Assembly: GCF_028680575.1 (NCBI RefSeq)
Contig: NZ_JAPCKI010000001.1
Coordinates: 62,001-126,000, forward strand
Direction of reading: 5' to 3'
From: Acidovorax benzenivorans
GTDB lineage: Bacteria; Pseudomonadota; Gammaproteobacteria; Burkholderiales; Burkholderiaceae_C
DNA: 64,000 bases
In this document: positions 34,847 through 43,266 of the stretch, in pieces
Numbering within the stretch: position 1 is the stretch's first letter
How the letters are laid out: each line of letters opens with the position of its first letter
The notes under the pieces: generated by a model
Databases searched by the model: none
What the model was told of the DNA's origin: nothing
The model's input: only the letters and a program-made list of their open reading frames with translations
Position numbers and translations under genes: made by a program

Positions 34847-35974
34847 CTACCAGCCTGCGGCCATGCGGCCGGGGTTGAAGATGCCTGCGGGGTCAAAGCT
34901 TTGCTTGAGCCTGGCGTGGATCTGCTCCAGGGCGGATGATTTCAGATCAAAACCGCCGCTAGCGCTTGATTCATCAGCGCTAGCCGCTACAAATAGTGAA
35001 GCACTTCCACCCACCGCACTGGCGGCTTCGCGCAGGGCATCGCCCGCAGATGCGGGGGCCTGCACCCAGCGCAGCGCACCGTGCCACTCCACCAGCGGCT
35101 GCGCGCCGCCCGGCAAGCTCAGCGCCGGGGCCGTGGCTGGCACGGACAGACGCCACAGTGCGTGGCCGGGCCGGGCAGCGCGGGCGGCGAACCAGGGCAG
35201 CGTCTGCTCGCGACAGGCGGTCCAGTCGGCGGCCACTGTGGCGTTGTCCATGCGTGTGCCGCCCATCGACTTGCAGGCGGCCTCCACCGCCGCCACGGCG
35301 CCGCGCAGGCGCACATAGAGCGTGCCCACACCGTCGTCTTGCACCCAACAGCTGGCGTTGAGTGGCAGTGGCAGGCCACCCCAGGCGTGCAATTTGCGCA
35401 AGGCGTCTGCCTGGTTGATGCCATCGAACCGCAGCGTGGCCTCGCCAGGCGCCACGGGCAGCACCTTGAGGCTCACTTCGGTCAGCAAGCCCAGCGTGCC
35501 CCAGGCACCGGCCATGAGGCGCGACACGTCATAGCCCGCCACGTTCTTCATGACCTGGCCGCCGAAGGTCAGCAGCTCGGCCTTGCCGTTGAGCAGGGTC
35601 ACGCCCAGCAGGTAGTCACGCACCGCGCCCACGCTGGCGCGGGCCGGGCCCGACAGGCCTGCCGCGACCATGCCGCCCACGGTGGCGGCGTCTTGTGGGG
35701 CCTTGGCGAAATGGGGCGGCTCAAAGGGCAGGCACTGGCCTTGTTCGGCCAGCGCGGCTTCCAGCTCGGCCAGCGGGGTGCCTGCCCGAGCGGTGACAAC
35801 CAGCTCGCTGGGCTCGTAGCTCACGATGCCACGCAACACCCGGGTGTCCAACACTTCACCGTGCAGCGCCAGGCCATGAAAGTCCTTGGTGCCCCCGCCA
35901 CGGATACGCAGAGGGGTCTGGTCGGCGGCGGCAGCGCGCACGCGCTCAGTGATCGGGGCAAGGGAGAAGTCCAT
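34847..35974 (-). CDS. glcE: Glycolate oxidase FAD-binding subunit, with in-frame repeat insertion
   Basis: 375-residue FAD subunit. PLRIRGGGTKDF, the PCMH/FAD block ATVGGMVAAGLSGPAR...VRDYLLG and NVAGYDVSRLMAGAWGTLG are GlcE features, and it ends FDPAGIFNPGRM. Residues about 327-345 (LFVAASADESSASGGFDLK) are encoded by a copy of the dispersed Comamonadaceae repeat at 34941-34996, inserted in frame before the last helix. glcD is not upstream, so the complex needs a glcD elsewhere. Confidence 0.9.
   Translation of the reverse strand: MDFSLAPITERVRAAAADQTPLRIRGGGTKDFHGLALHGEVLDTRVLRGIVSYEPSELVVTARAGTPLAELEAALAEQGQCLPFEPPHFAKAPQDAATVGGMVAAGLSGPARASVGAVRDYLLGVTLLNGKAELLTFGGQVMKNVAGYDVSRLMAGAWGTLGLLTEVSLKVLPVAPGEATLRFDGINQADALRKLHAWGGLPLPLNASCWVQDDGVGTLYVRLRGAVAAVEAACKSMGGTRMDNATVAADWTACREQTLPWFAARAARPGHALWRLSVPATAPALSLPGGAQPLVEWHGALRWVQAPASAGDALREAASAVGGSASLFVAASADESSASGGFDLKSSALEQIHARLKQSFDPAGIFNPGRMAAGW
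34941..34996. repeat. Comamonadaceae repeat copy inside glcE
   Basis: TTCAGATCAAAACCGCCGC, TAGCGCTTGATTCATCAGC, GCTAGCCGCTACAAATAG. It has the same arms as the intergenic copies but is translated without a stop or frameshift. This is the only clearly internal copy in the window. Confidence 0.75.
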
Positions 35975-36141
35975 CCGTGCATCGTAGCGGCAGCGGTCGG
36001 TGGCGCAGCGCCCGGAGCGCGTGAATTTTTTGAACAGCGGGTGTGCAAAGGACTGGCGAAGGCCCTGGGGCGCATGGGCCCCACGGTTTCGCCCAGCCGA
36101 AAAACAAGGTGCAAAAAGAAAGCGAGTCCTCGCCTGGTACG

Positions 36142-36169
36142 AAAAAAGCCCGCCGGTGGTCGGCGGGCT
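36142..36169 (-). terminator. Rho-independent terminator of the amtB transcript
   Basis: On the minus strand: stem AGCCCGCCG / CGGCGGGCT around a 5-nt loop, then six T. It lies 85 nt past the amtB stop and separates that operon from glcE. The rest of 35975-36253 holds nothing else I can identify. Confidence 0.88.
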
Positions 36170-36253
36170 GAAATAACCAGAGGAGTCACTCGCTTGTTCT
36201 TATTGCGACGCCACGGTGCCACCAGACACCGCAGCGCGTAGGGCGCAGAGCGA

Positions 36254-37798
36254 TCAGCGGTTGTACGCCGTTTCGCCGTGCGAAGTAATGTCCAAACCTT
36301 CGCGTTCGTCTTCTTCCGAGACACGCAGGCCCACCGTCAGGTCAACCACCTTGTAGGCCACGAAGGACACCACGCCCGACCACACGATGGTCAGCAGCAC
36401 GGCCTTGGCCTGGACCCACACTTGGGCTGCGATGGAGTAGTCGGCAGAGGTCACCATGGTGGCGGTCACCCAGTCGGCCACATAGCCAGGGCCACCCAGG
36501 CCAGGAGCGTTGAACACGCCGGTCAGCAGAGCACCCACGATACCGCCGATGCCGTGCACGCCGAACACGTCGAGCGAGTCGTCCGCACCCAGCAGCTTCT
36601 TGAGGCCGTTGACACCCCACAGGCAGGCAAAACCACCCACCAGGCCGATGACAAGCGCACCGCCGATACCGACGTTACCAGCCGCAGGCGTGATGGCCAC
36701 GAGACCGGCCACAGCACCCGACGCTGCACCCAGCATCGAAGCCTTGCCACGCATCAGCGCTTCACCCATGCACCATGCCAGCACGGCAGCAGCGGTAGCC
36801 ACCAACGTGTTGATGAAGGCCAGGGCTGCGAAGCCGTTGGCTTCCAGGGCAGAGCCAGCGTTGAAGCCGAACCAGCCCACCCACAGCAGCGAGGCACCCA
36901 CCATGGTCAGCGTCAGGCTGTGAGGCGCCATGGCTTCCTTGCCGTAACCAATGCGCTTGCCCACCATGAACGCGCCCATCAGGCCCGCCACAGCGGCGTT
37001 GATGTGCACCACGGTACCGCCAGCAAAGTCCAGAGCACCCCACTGCCAGATCTGGCCGGCCTTGCCGGTCATGGCGTCGGCCACTTCCTTGGAGGCGTAG
37101 GCGTCAGGGCCCATCCAGAACCACACCATGTGGGCGATCGGCAGGTAGCTGAACGTGAACCACAGGACCATGAACAGCATGACGGCGCTGAACTTGATGC
37201 GCTCAGCGAACGCACCGACGATCAGGGCGCAGGTGATGCCTGCGAACGTGGCCTGGAAGGCGGCAAACACCACTTCCGGAATCACAACACCCTTGCTGAA
37301 CGTGGCCGCGTTGGCAAACGTGCCTGCCGCGTTGTCCCAGATGCCCTTCATGAACAACCGGTCAAAACCACCGATGAAGGCACCGCCTTCGGTGAAGGCC
37401 AGGCTGTAGCCGTAGATGAACCACAGCACCACGATCAGCGAGAACGTGACCATGACCTGCATCAGCACGGACAGCATGTTCTTGCTGCGCACCAGGCCGC
37501 CGTAGAACAGTGCCAGGCCGGGCAGGACCATCAGGATCACGAGGATGGTGGAGGTCATCATCCAGGCGGTGTCGCCCTTGTTGGGGACCGGGGCAGGCGC
37601 TTCTGCGGCGGGCGCTGCAGGAGCAGCAGCGGCGGCGGCAGCCGGTGCTGCTGCTGCGGCAGGTGCAGCAGCTTCAGCCGCTGGTGCAGCCGCGGCGGGT
37701 GCCGAGGCCTCTGCCGTGGCGGGCGCCTGGGCGAGGACGGCCGATCCACCGGACAGCAGACTCAGCCCCAGAATGAAGGAAGCAAGCAATTTTTTCAT
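36254..37798 (-). CDS. amtB: Ammonium transporter with Ala/Pro-rich N-terminal extension
   Basis: Amt/MEP/Rh channel, 514 residues. A signal peptide (~1-23, ending VLAQ) is followed by ~50 residues almost entirely Ala/Pro/Glu, then 11 TM helices beginning DTAWMMTSTILVILMVLPGLALFYGGLVRSKN in part. Pore histidines are present (HINAAVAGL and GVHGIGG). The C-terminal EEDEREGLDITSHGETAYNR carries the GlnK-contact motif in its last part. It lies 36 nt after glnK. Signal sequence plus linker is longer than in E. coli AmtB. Confidence 0.94.
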   Translation of the reverse strand: MKKLLASFILGLSLLSGGSAVLAQAPATAEASAPAAAAPAAEAAAPAAAAAPAAAAAAAPAAPAAEAPAPVPNKGDTAWMMTSTILVILMVLPGLALFYGGLVRSKNMLSVLMQVMVTFSLIVVLWFIYGYSLAFTEGGAFIGGFDRLFMKGIWDNAAGTFANAATFSKGVVIPEVVFAAFQATFAGITCALIVGAFAERIKFSAVMLFMVLWFTFSYLPIAHMVWFWMGPDAYASKEVADAMTGKAGQIWQWGALDFAGGTVVHINAAVAGLMGAFMVGKRIGYGKEAMAPHSLTLTMVGASLLWVGWFGFNAGSALEANGFAALAFINTLVATAAAVLAWCMGEALMRGKASMLGAASGAVAGLVAITPAAGNVGIGGALVIGLVGGFACLWGVNGLKKLLGADDSLDVFGVHGIGGIVGALLTGVFNAPGLGGPGYVADWVTATMVTSADYSIAAQVWVQAKAVLLTIVWSGVVSFVAYKVVDLTVGLRVSEEDEREGLDITSHGETAYNR

Positions 37799-37834
37799 GG
37801 CGTTTCTCTTCTTGGATGTGATGCGGCTTCGCCC

Positions 37835-38927
<1,093 letters not shown>

Positions 38928-38965
38928 GTTTCCTCCGGTTGGACAAAGTAAGGACAAGCGCTTTA

Positions 38966-38981
38966 AGCACGGACCGTGCCA
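38966..38981 (-). promoter_or_regulatory. Sigma-54 (-24/-12) promoter of porin-glnK-amtB
   Basis: On the minus strand TGGCACGGTCCGTGCT matches TGGCAC-N5-TTGCW, with the invariant GG and GC exactly 10 nt apart. It predicts a transcript start near 38955, about 28 nt before the porin ATG. Confidence 0.85.
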
Positions 38982-39063
38982 CACCAAGGTGCACAGCCGG
39001 TCATATGGTTGCGTTGCGTTACAACAATCCCCAGTACAGTGGTGGCGAGCGCATCCCACGCAC

Positions 39064-39080
39064 CGCACCCAACTGGTGCA
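39064..39080. promoter_or_regulatory. NtrC enhancer site
   Basis: GCACC-CAACT-GGTGC is the NtrC consensus (GCACC-N5-GGTGC). It lies about 100 bp upstream of the sigma-54 promoter, the usual distance for an enhancer. It is also 62 nt from the start of comM on the other strand. Confidence 0.85.
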
Positions 39081-39141
39081 TATGTCCGTGAGGCCACGCT
39101 AAAAAACCATAAAACGCACCCGTCTGGGGAGAAATTGCTTC

Positions 39142-40686
39142 ATGAGTCTTGCTTTGGTGCAAAGCCGCGCCCTTCTGGGGCTGCAGGCACCTGCTGTCAC
39201 CGTCGAAGTGCATCTGGCCAACGGCTTGCCCAGCTTCACGCTGGTGGGTCTGGCCGAGGTGGAGGTGAAAGAGGCCCGCGAGCGCGTGCGTTCGGCGCTG
39301 CAGAACGCGGGGCTGGAGTTCCCGACGAACAAACGCATCACCGTCAACCTCGCGCCTGCGGATTTGCCCAAGGACTCCGGGCGCTTCGATCTGCCCATCG
39401 CCTTGGGCATCCTGGCCGCCAGCGGACAGGTGGATGCCAGCCGCCTGGCGGGCTATGAGTTTGCGGGCGAGCTGTCGCTGTCGGGCGAACTGCGCCCCGT
39501 ACGCGGCGCGCTGGCCACCAGCCTGGCACTGCAGACGCAGCAGATCGACACCCAGCTGGTGTTGCCGCCCGGCAGCGCCGAAGAAGCCGCCCTGGTGCCC
39601 GCCGCCCGCGTGGTGCGCGCGCGCCACCTGCTGGATGTGGTGCGAGCCTTTTTGCCCCCGGGCAGCGTGGCAGGTGGCGATGCCGACGTGGCCAACGACG
39701 GCTGGACCCGCCTGCAGGCCACCGCGCTCACAGCCAACACCACCGGCCCCGACATGGCCGACGTGAAGGGCCAGGCGGGTGCCAAACGAGCGCTGGAGAT
39801 TGCAGCGGCCGGCGGCCACAGCGTGCTGATGGCCGGCCCGCCCGGCTCGGGCAAGTCAATGCTGGCGCAGCGTTTTGCCGGGTTGTTGCCTGCGATGACG
39901 GTGGAAGAAGCCCTGGAGAGCGCTGCCATTGCCAGCCTGGCAGGCCGCTTTCGGCCAGAGGCCTTTGGGGTGCGCCCCACGGGCCAGCCCCATCACACGG
40001 CCAGCGCGGTGGCGCTGGTGGGCGGCGGATCGCCACCCAGGCCGGGCGAAATCTCGCTGGCCCACCAGGGTGTTTTGTTCCTCGACGAACTTCCGGAATT
40101 CCCCCGGGCTGCGCTGGAGGCCCTGCGCGAGCCGCTGGAAACCGGCCACATCACCATCGCCAGGGCGGCGCAGCGGGCGGAGTATCCGGCCCGGTTCCAG
40201 ATGATCGCGGCCATGAACCCGTGCCCCTGTGGCTTTCTGGGCTCCACGCAGCGCGCCTGCCGCTGCACGCCCGACCAAGTCCACCGTTACCAAGCCAAGC
40301 TCAGCGGCCCGCTGCTGGACCGCATCGACCTGCATGTCGAGGTGCCTGCCCTGCCCGCCGAGCAACTGGTGCAAGCGCCTGCGGGCGAGTCCACGGCGAG
40401 CATTCGCGCCCGGGTGGAGCAGGCCCGCGCCAAGGCACTGGCGCGCCAGGGCACCACCAACCAGGCGCTTCAGGGGCAACAGATCGATGTCCACTTGCAC
40501 CTGGACGATACGGCCGCCAAGTTCCTCAACACCGCCGCTGCCCGTCTGGGCTGGTCGGCCCGCAGCACGCACCGGGCGCTGAAGGTAGCGCGCACCATCG
40601 CCGACCTGGCGGGCGCGCCCACCACCGAAGTCAGCCATGTGGCCGAAGCCGTGCAATACCGCCGCGTGCTGCGCAGCCCGGTGTGA
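39142..40686 (+). CDS. comM: ComM/YifB-family Mg-chelatase-like AAA+ helicase
   Basis: 514-residue hexameric helicase that promotes branch migration during natural transformation. An N-terminal Lon-protease-like domain (~1-170) is followed by AAA+ with Walker A AGPPGSGKSM and Walker B GVLFLDELPEF. The NPCPCGFLGS zinc/cysteine motif and the C-terminal Mg-chelatase helix (STHRALKVARTIADL) follow. Start at 39142 (MSLALVQSRALLGL) is the family start. No competence genes are adjacent. Confidence 0.93.
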   Translation: MSLALVQSRALLGLQAPAVTVEVHLANGLPSFTLVGLAEVEVKEARERVRSALQNAGLEFPTNKRITVNLAPADLPKDSGRFDLPIALGILAASGQVDASRLAGYEFAGELSLSGELRPVRGALATSLALQTQQIDTQLVLPPGSAEEAALVPAARVVRARHLLDVVRAFLPPGSVAGGDADVANDGWTRLQATALTANTTGPDMADVKGQAGAKRALEIAAAGGHSVLMAGPPGSGKSMLAQRFAGLLPAMTVEEALESAAIASLAGRFRPEAFGVRPTGQPHHTASAVALVGGGSPPRPGEISLAHQGVLFLDELPEFPRAALEALREPLETGHITIARAAQRAEYPARFQMIAAMNPCPCGFLGSTQRACRCTPDQVHRYQAKLSGPLLDRIDLHVEVPALPAEQLVQAPAGESTASIRARVEQARAKALARQGTTNQALQGQQIDVHLHLDDTAAKFLNTAAARLGWSARSTHRALKVARTIADLAGAPTTEVSHVAEAVQYRRVLRSPV

Positions 40687-40699
40687 GCGGTGGCGGCAC

Positions 40700-40765
40700 T
40701 TAATATCAAATTAATAGCAGCCAGCGCATATAGAAACTGCGCCTGCGGCTGATTTTGCTCAAAAG
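40700..40765. repeat. Comamonadaceae intergenic repeat copy
   Basis: TTAATATCAAATTAATAGC, AGCCAGCGCATATAG, CTGCGCCTGCGGCTGATTT. It lies between comM and the MarR gene. Confidence 0.65.
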
Positions 40766-40837
40766 GGGCGCACTCCCGGCGTCCCAGGCTGTTCACGCCC
40801 GGCGCGTGGGCCCAAGCGCCCGGCACAATCTCCCCCC

Positions 40838-41335
40838 ATGTCCAGCGTCCGTTCCCCCAAAAAATCCCCGTCGACTCCCGGCCCCGCAGACACCACACCA
40901 CCCGCTGGCGAGCTGGTGGACACCGGCTTTTTGCGTACGCTGGTGGGCTACAACACGCGGCGCGCGGCGCTGTCCATCATTGCCGTGTTCATGGACCGCA
41001 TGGCCGTGTACGACCTGAAGGTGGTGGATTTTTCGGTACTGTCGCTGGTGGAACACAACCCGGGCATCACCTCACGGCAGCTGTGCGCCACGCTCAGTGT
41101 GCTGCCGCCCAACATGGTGGGGCTGATTGCGGCGCTGGAGCGGCGCGGCCTGATCGAGCGCCGCCCGCACCCCAGCGACGGGCGCGCCATGGGCGTGCAC
41201 CTGACGCCCGCCGGGGTGGAATTGACCGCGCAGGCCGCGCAGACGGCCGCGCAACTGGAAGAAGACGCCACGAACCGCCTCACGGCGGCCGAGCGCAAGA
41301 CGCTGATTCGGCTGCTGCAAAAAGTCTACGACTGA
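40838..41335 (+). CDS. MarR-family regulator of the hydroxycinnamate cluster
   Basis: 165-residue winged-helix regulator. The HTH is GITSRQLCATLSVLPPNMVGLIAALERRGLIERR, and the wing is PSDGRAMGVHLT (D-x-R motif). It stands at the edge of the ferulate/coumarate genes. CouR, FerR and HcaR, which repress such genes until the hydroxycinnamoyl-CoA binds, are also MarR proteins; the role here is inferred from position. The palindrome at 42394-42426 in the ech promoter is the probable operator. Confidence 0.86.
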   Translation: MSSVRSPKKSPSTPGPADTTPPAGELVDTGFLRTLVGYNTRRAALSIIAVFMDRMAVYDLKVVDFSVLSLVEHNPGITSRQLCATLSVLPPNMVGLIAALERRGLIERRPHPSDGRAMGVHLTPAGVELTAQAAQTAAQLEEDATNRLTAAERKTLIRLLQKVYD

Positions 41336-41395
41336 CCCTGCGGCCGCAGCGGGCTTGGCTGCAGTTGCGTCTCAGACAGTCAGGCAGCCGGGCGA

Positions 41396-42283
41396 TCAGG
41401 CGGCGGGTGCCGCCTGGGCCTTGTCCAGCCCCAGCAACCGCACCGCGTTGCCTTTCAGGATGCCGGGCATCACCTCGGGCTTGAAGCCCGCTTCCTGGAA
41501 GTCCTTCATCCAGCGCTCGGGCGTGATGAGCGGGTAGTCGCTGCCGAACAGGATGCGGTCTTTGAGCAGCGTGTTGGCGTACTGCACCAGTTGCTTGGGA
41601 AAGTATTTGGGGCTCCAGCCCGACAGGTCGATCCAGACATTGGGCTTGTGCGTGGCCACCGAGAGGGCCTCGTCCTGCCACGGAAAGCTGGGGTGCGCCA
41701 TCACGATCTGCATGTCAGGGAAGTCGATCGCCACATCGTCCAGGTGCATGGGGTTGCTGTACTCCAGCCGCAGACCGCCGCCACAGCGCATGCCGCTGCC
41801 AATGCCGCTGTGGCCGGTGTGGAAGATGGCGGGCATGCCGTACTCGGCAATCACCTCGTAGATGGGCCAGGCCATCTTGTCGTAGGGGTGGTAGGCCTGC
41901 ACCGTGGGGTGGAACTTGAAGCCCTTGATGCCGAACTCCTCAATCAGGCGGCGGGCCTCGCGCGCGCCCATCTTGCCCTTGTGCGGGTCGATGCTGGCGA
42001 ACGCCGTCATCATGTCGCTGTTGGCCTTGGCGGCTTCGGCGATCTCTTCGTTGGGGATGCGGCGGCGGCCCATCTTGGACTCGGCGTCCACCGTGAACAT
42101 CACCAAGCCAATCTTCTGCTCGCGGTAGTACGCCACCGTCTCGGCAATGGTGGGGCGGCGGCCGTTCTTGAAGTATTTGTCTGCGGCGCGGTCGTACTCC
42201 TCGCCGTAGTTGTCAAACGGGTTCCAGCAGCTCACCTCGGCGTGCGTGTGGATGTCGATGGCGATCAGGTTTGCGTGGTCCAT
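41396..42283 (-). CDS. Amidohydrolase (amidohydrolase-2 family), CouO-like
   Basis: 295-residue TIM-barrel metal hydrolase. Metal ligands visible: H12 and H14 (DIHTH), H155 (FHTGH), H197 (MAHPSF region) and D249 (FGSDYP). In Rhodococcus jostii RHA1 the amidohydrolase CouO cleaves the beta-keto intermediate of ferulate in place of a thiolase. The position here, divergent from ech/fcs and with no thiolase in the cluster, suggests the same job. The start at 42283 is chosen (MDHANLIAIDIHTH). Alternatives are another ring or side-chain hydrolase or decarboxylase of the ACMSD family. Confidence 0.8.
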   Translation of the reverse strand: MDHANLIAIDIHTHAEVSCWNPFDNYGEEYDRAADKYFKNGRRPTIAETVAYYREQKIGLVMFTVDAESKMGRRRIPNEEIAEAAKANSDMMTAFASIDPHKGKMGAREARRLIEEFGIKGFKFHPTVQAYHPYDKMAWPIYEVIAEYGMPAIFHTGHSGIGSGMRCGGGLRLEYSNPMHLDDVAIDFPDMQIVMAHPSFPWQDEALSVATHKPNVWIDLSGWSPKYFPKQLVQYANTLLKDRILFGSDYPLITPERWMKDFQEAGFKPEVMPGILKGNAVRLLGLDKAQAAPAA

Positions 42284-42393
42284 GCGTGTCTCCTGGGTTG
42301 ACGCCCGTCGGTACGGCCTCAAACCCTCAGCATGCGCCATGGGGCATGACGCAGATCAAGGGTAAACACCAATAAAAAACGGGCTTTGCTTGC

Positions 42394-42426
42394 TTGAATT
42401 GGTTATGAACTATAACCACAATTCAA
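42394..42426. promoter_or_regulatory. Nested palindrome in the ech promoter (probable MarR operator)
   Basis: Outer arms TTGAATTG (42394-42401) and CAATTCAA (42419-42426) are exact complements. Inner arms GGTTAT (42401-42406) and ATAACC (42412-42417) flank GAACT. It lies between the divergent amidohydrolase and ech genes, 18 nt before the ech ATG, where a bound repressor would block transcription. Confidence 0.78.
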
Positions 42427-42443
42427 CCAACACGAAAGCCTCT

Positions 42444-43226
42444 ATGACCCATCCAGACATCCATTTCGAGCTGCGCGGCGACCACCAGGAAGTGGCCGTG
42501 ATCCGCCTGACCCGCGCGGCCAAGCGCAACGCGCTGAACGACGGCCTGATCCTCGCGCTGCGCGACCTGTTCGAACAAATGCCCAGCACCGTGCGCGCGG
42601 CCGTCATCGATGGCGACGGCCCCCACTTCTGCGCCGGGCTGGACCTGTCGGAGCTCAAAGAGCGCGACGCCGGCCAGGGCCTGCACCACTCGCGCATGTG
42701 GCACGCCGCGCTGGAGCGTGTGCAGTACGGCCCCGTGCCGGTCATCGCTGCGCTGCATGGCGCCGTGGTGGGCGGCGGGCTGGAGTTGGCCAGCGCCTGC
42801 CACATCCGCGTGGCCGACGAATCCACCTTCTACGCACTGCCCGAAGGCTCGCGCGGCATCTTTGTGGGCGGCGGGGGGGCGGTGCGCATCCCCAAGCTCA
42901 TCGGCGCTGCACGCATGACGGACATGATGCTGACCGGCCGCGTCTACAACGCGCAGGACGGCGAGAAAGTGGGCTTTGCCCAGTATCTGGTGCCCGAAGG
43001 CCAGGCCTTTGACAAGGCCTTTGAGCTGGCCGTGCGCGTGGCCCAGAACGCGCCACTGACCAACTACGCGCTGATGCACGCCCTGCCCCGCATTGCGGAG
43101 CAGCCCGCCGACCAGGGCTTCTTCACCGAAGCCATGATGGCGGCCATCGCCCAGAGCGCCCCCGAAGCCAAGTCCCGCCTGGCCGACTTTCTCGAAGGCC
43201 GCGCCGCCAAGGTCCGCAAGGACTGA
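42444..43226 (+). CDS. Enoyl-CoA hydratase (crotonase family) of hydroxycinnamate pathway
   Basis: 260 residues with the crotonase fold. The oxyanion-hole segments are FCAGLDLSEL and GAVVGGGLELASACHIRVADE. The catalytic-Glu region LPEGSRGIFVGGGG resembles ordinary hydratases and not the HCHL/Ech hydratase-lyase of Pseudomonas that releases vanillin. I therefore expect it to hydrate feruloyl-/coumaroyl-CoA to the 3-hydroxyacyl-CoA. The start is the ATG at 42444 after the palindrome; fcs follows 40 nt later. Confidence 0.85.
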   Translation: MTHPDIHFELRGDHQEVAVIRLTRAAKRNALNDGLILALRDLFEQMPSTVRAAVIDGDGPHFCAGLDLSELKERDAGQGLHHSRMWHAALERVQYGPVPVIAALHGAVVGGGLELASACHIRVADESTFYALPEGSRGIFVGGGGAVRIPKLIGAARMTDMMLTGRVYNAQDGEKVGFAQYLVPEGQAFDKAFELAVRVAQNAPLTNYALMHALPRIAEQPADQGFFTEAMMAAIAQSAPEAKSRLADFLEGRAAKVRKD

Positions 43227-43266
43227 GCCCGCCCCCAGTCACCCCTTGCCCCAGCTGGAACCCCCT

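Noticed and set aside
42444-43226. Calling the crotonase a vanillin-forming hydroxycinnamoyl-CoA hydratase-lyase
   Set aside because: The active-site region resembles ordinary hydratases and there is no vanillin dehydrogenase nearby. A plain hydratase role is safer.
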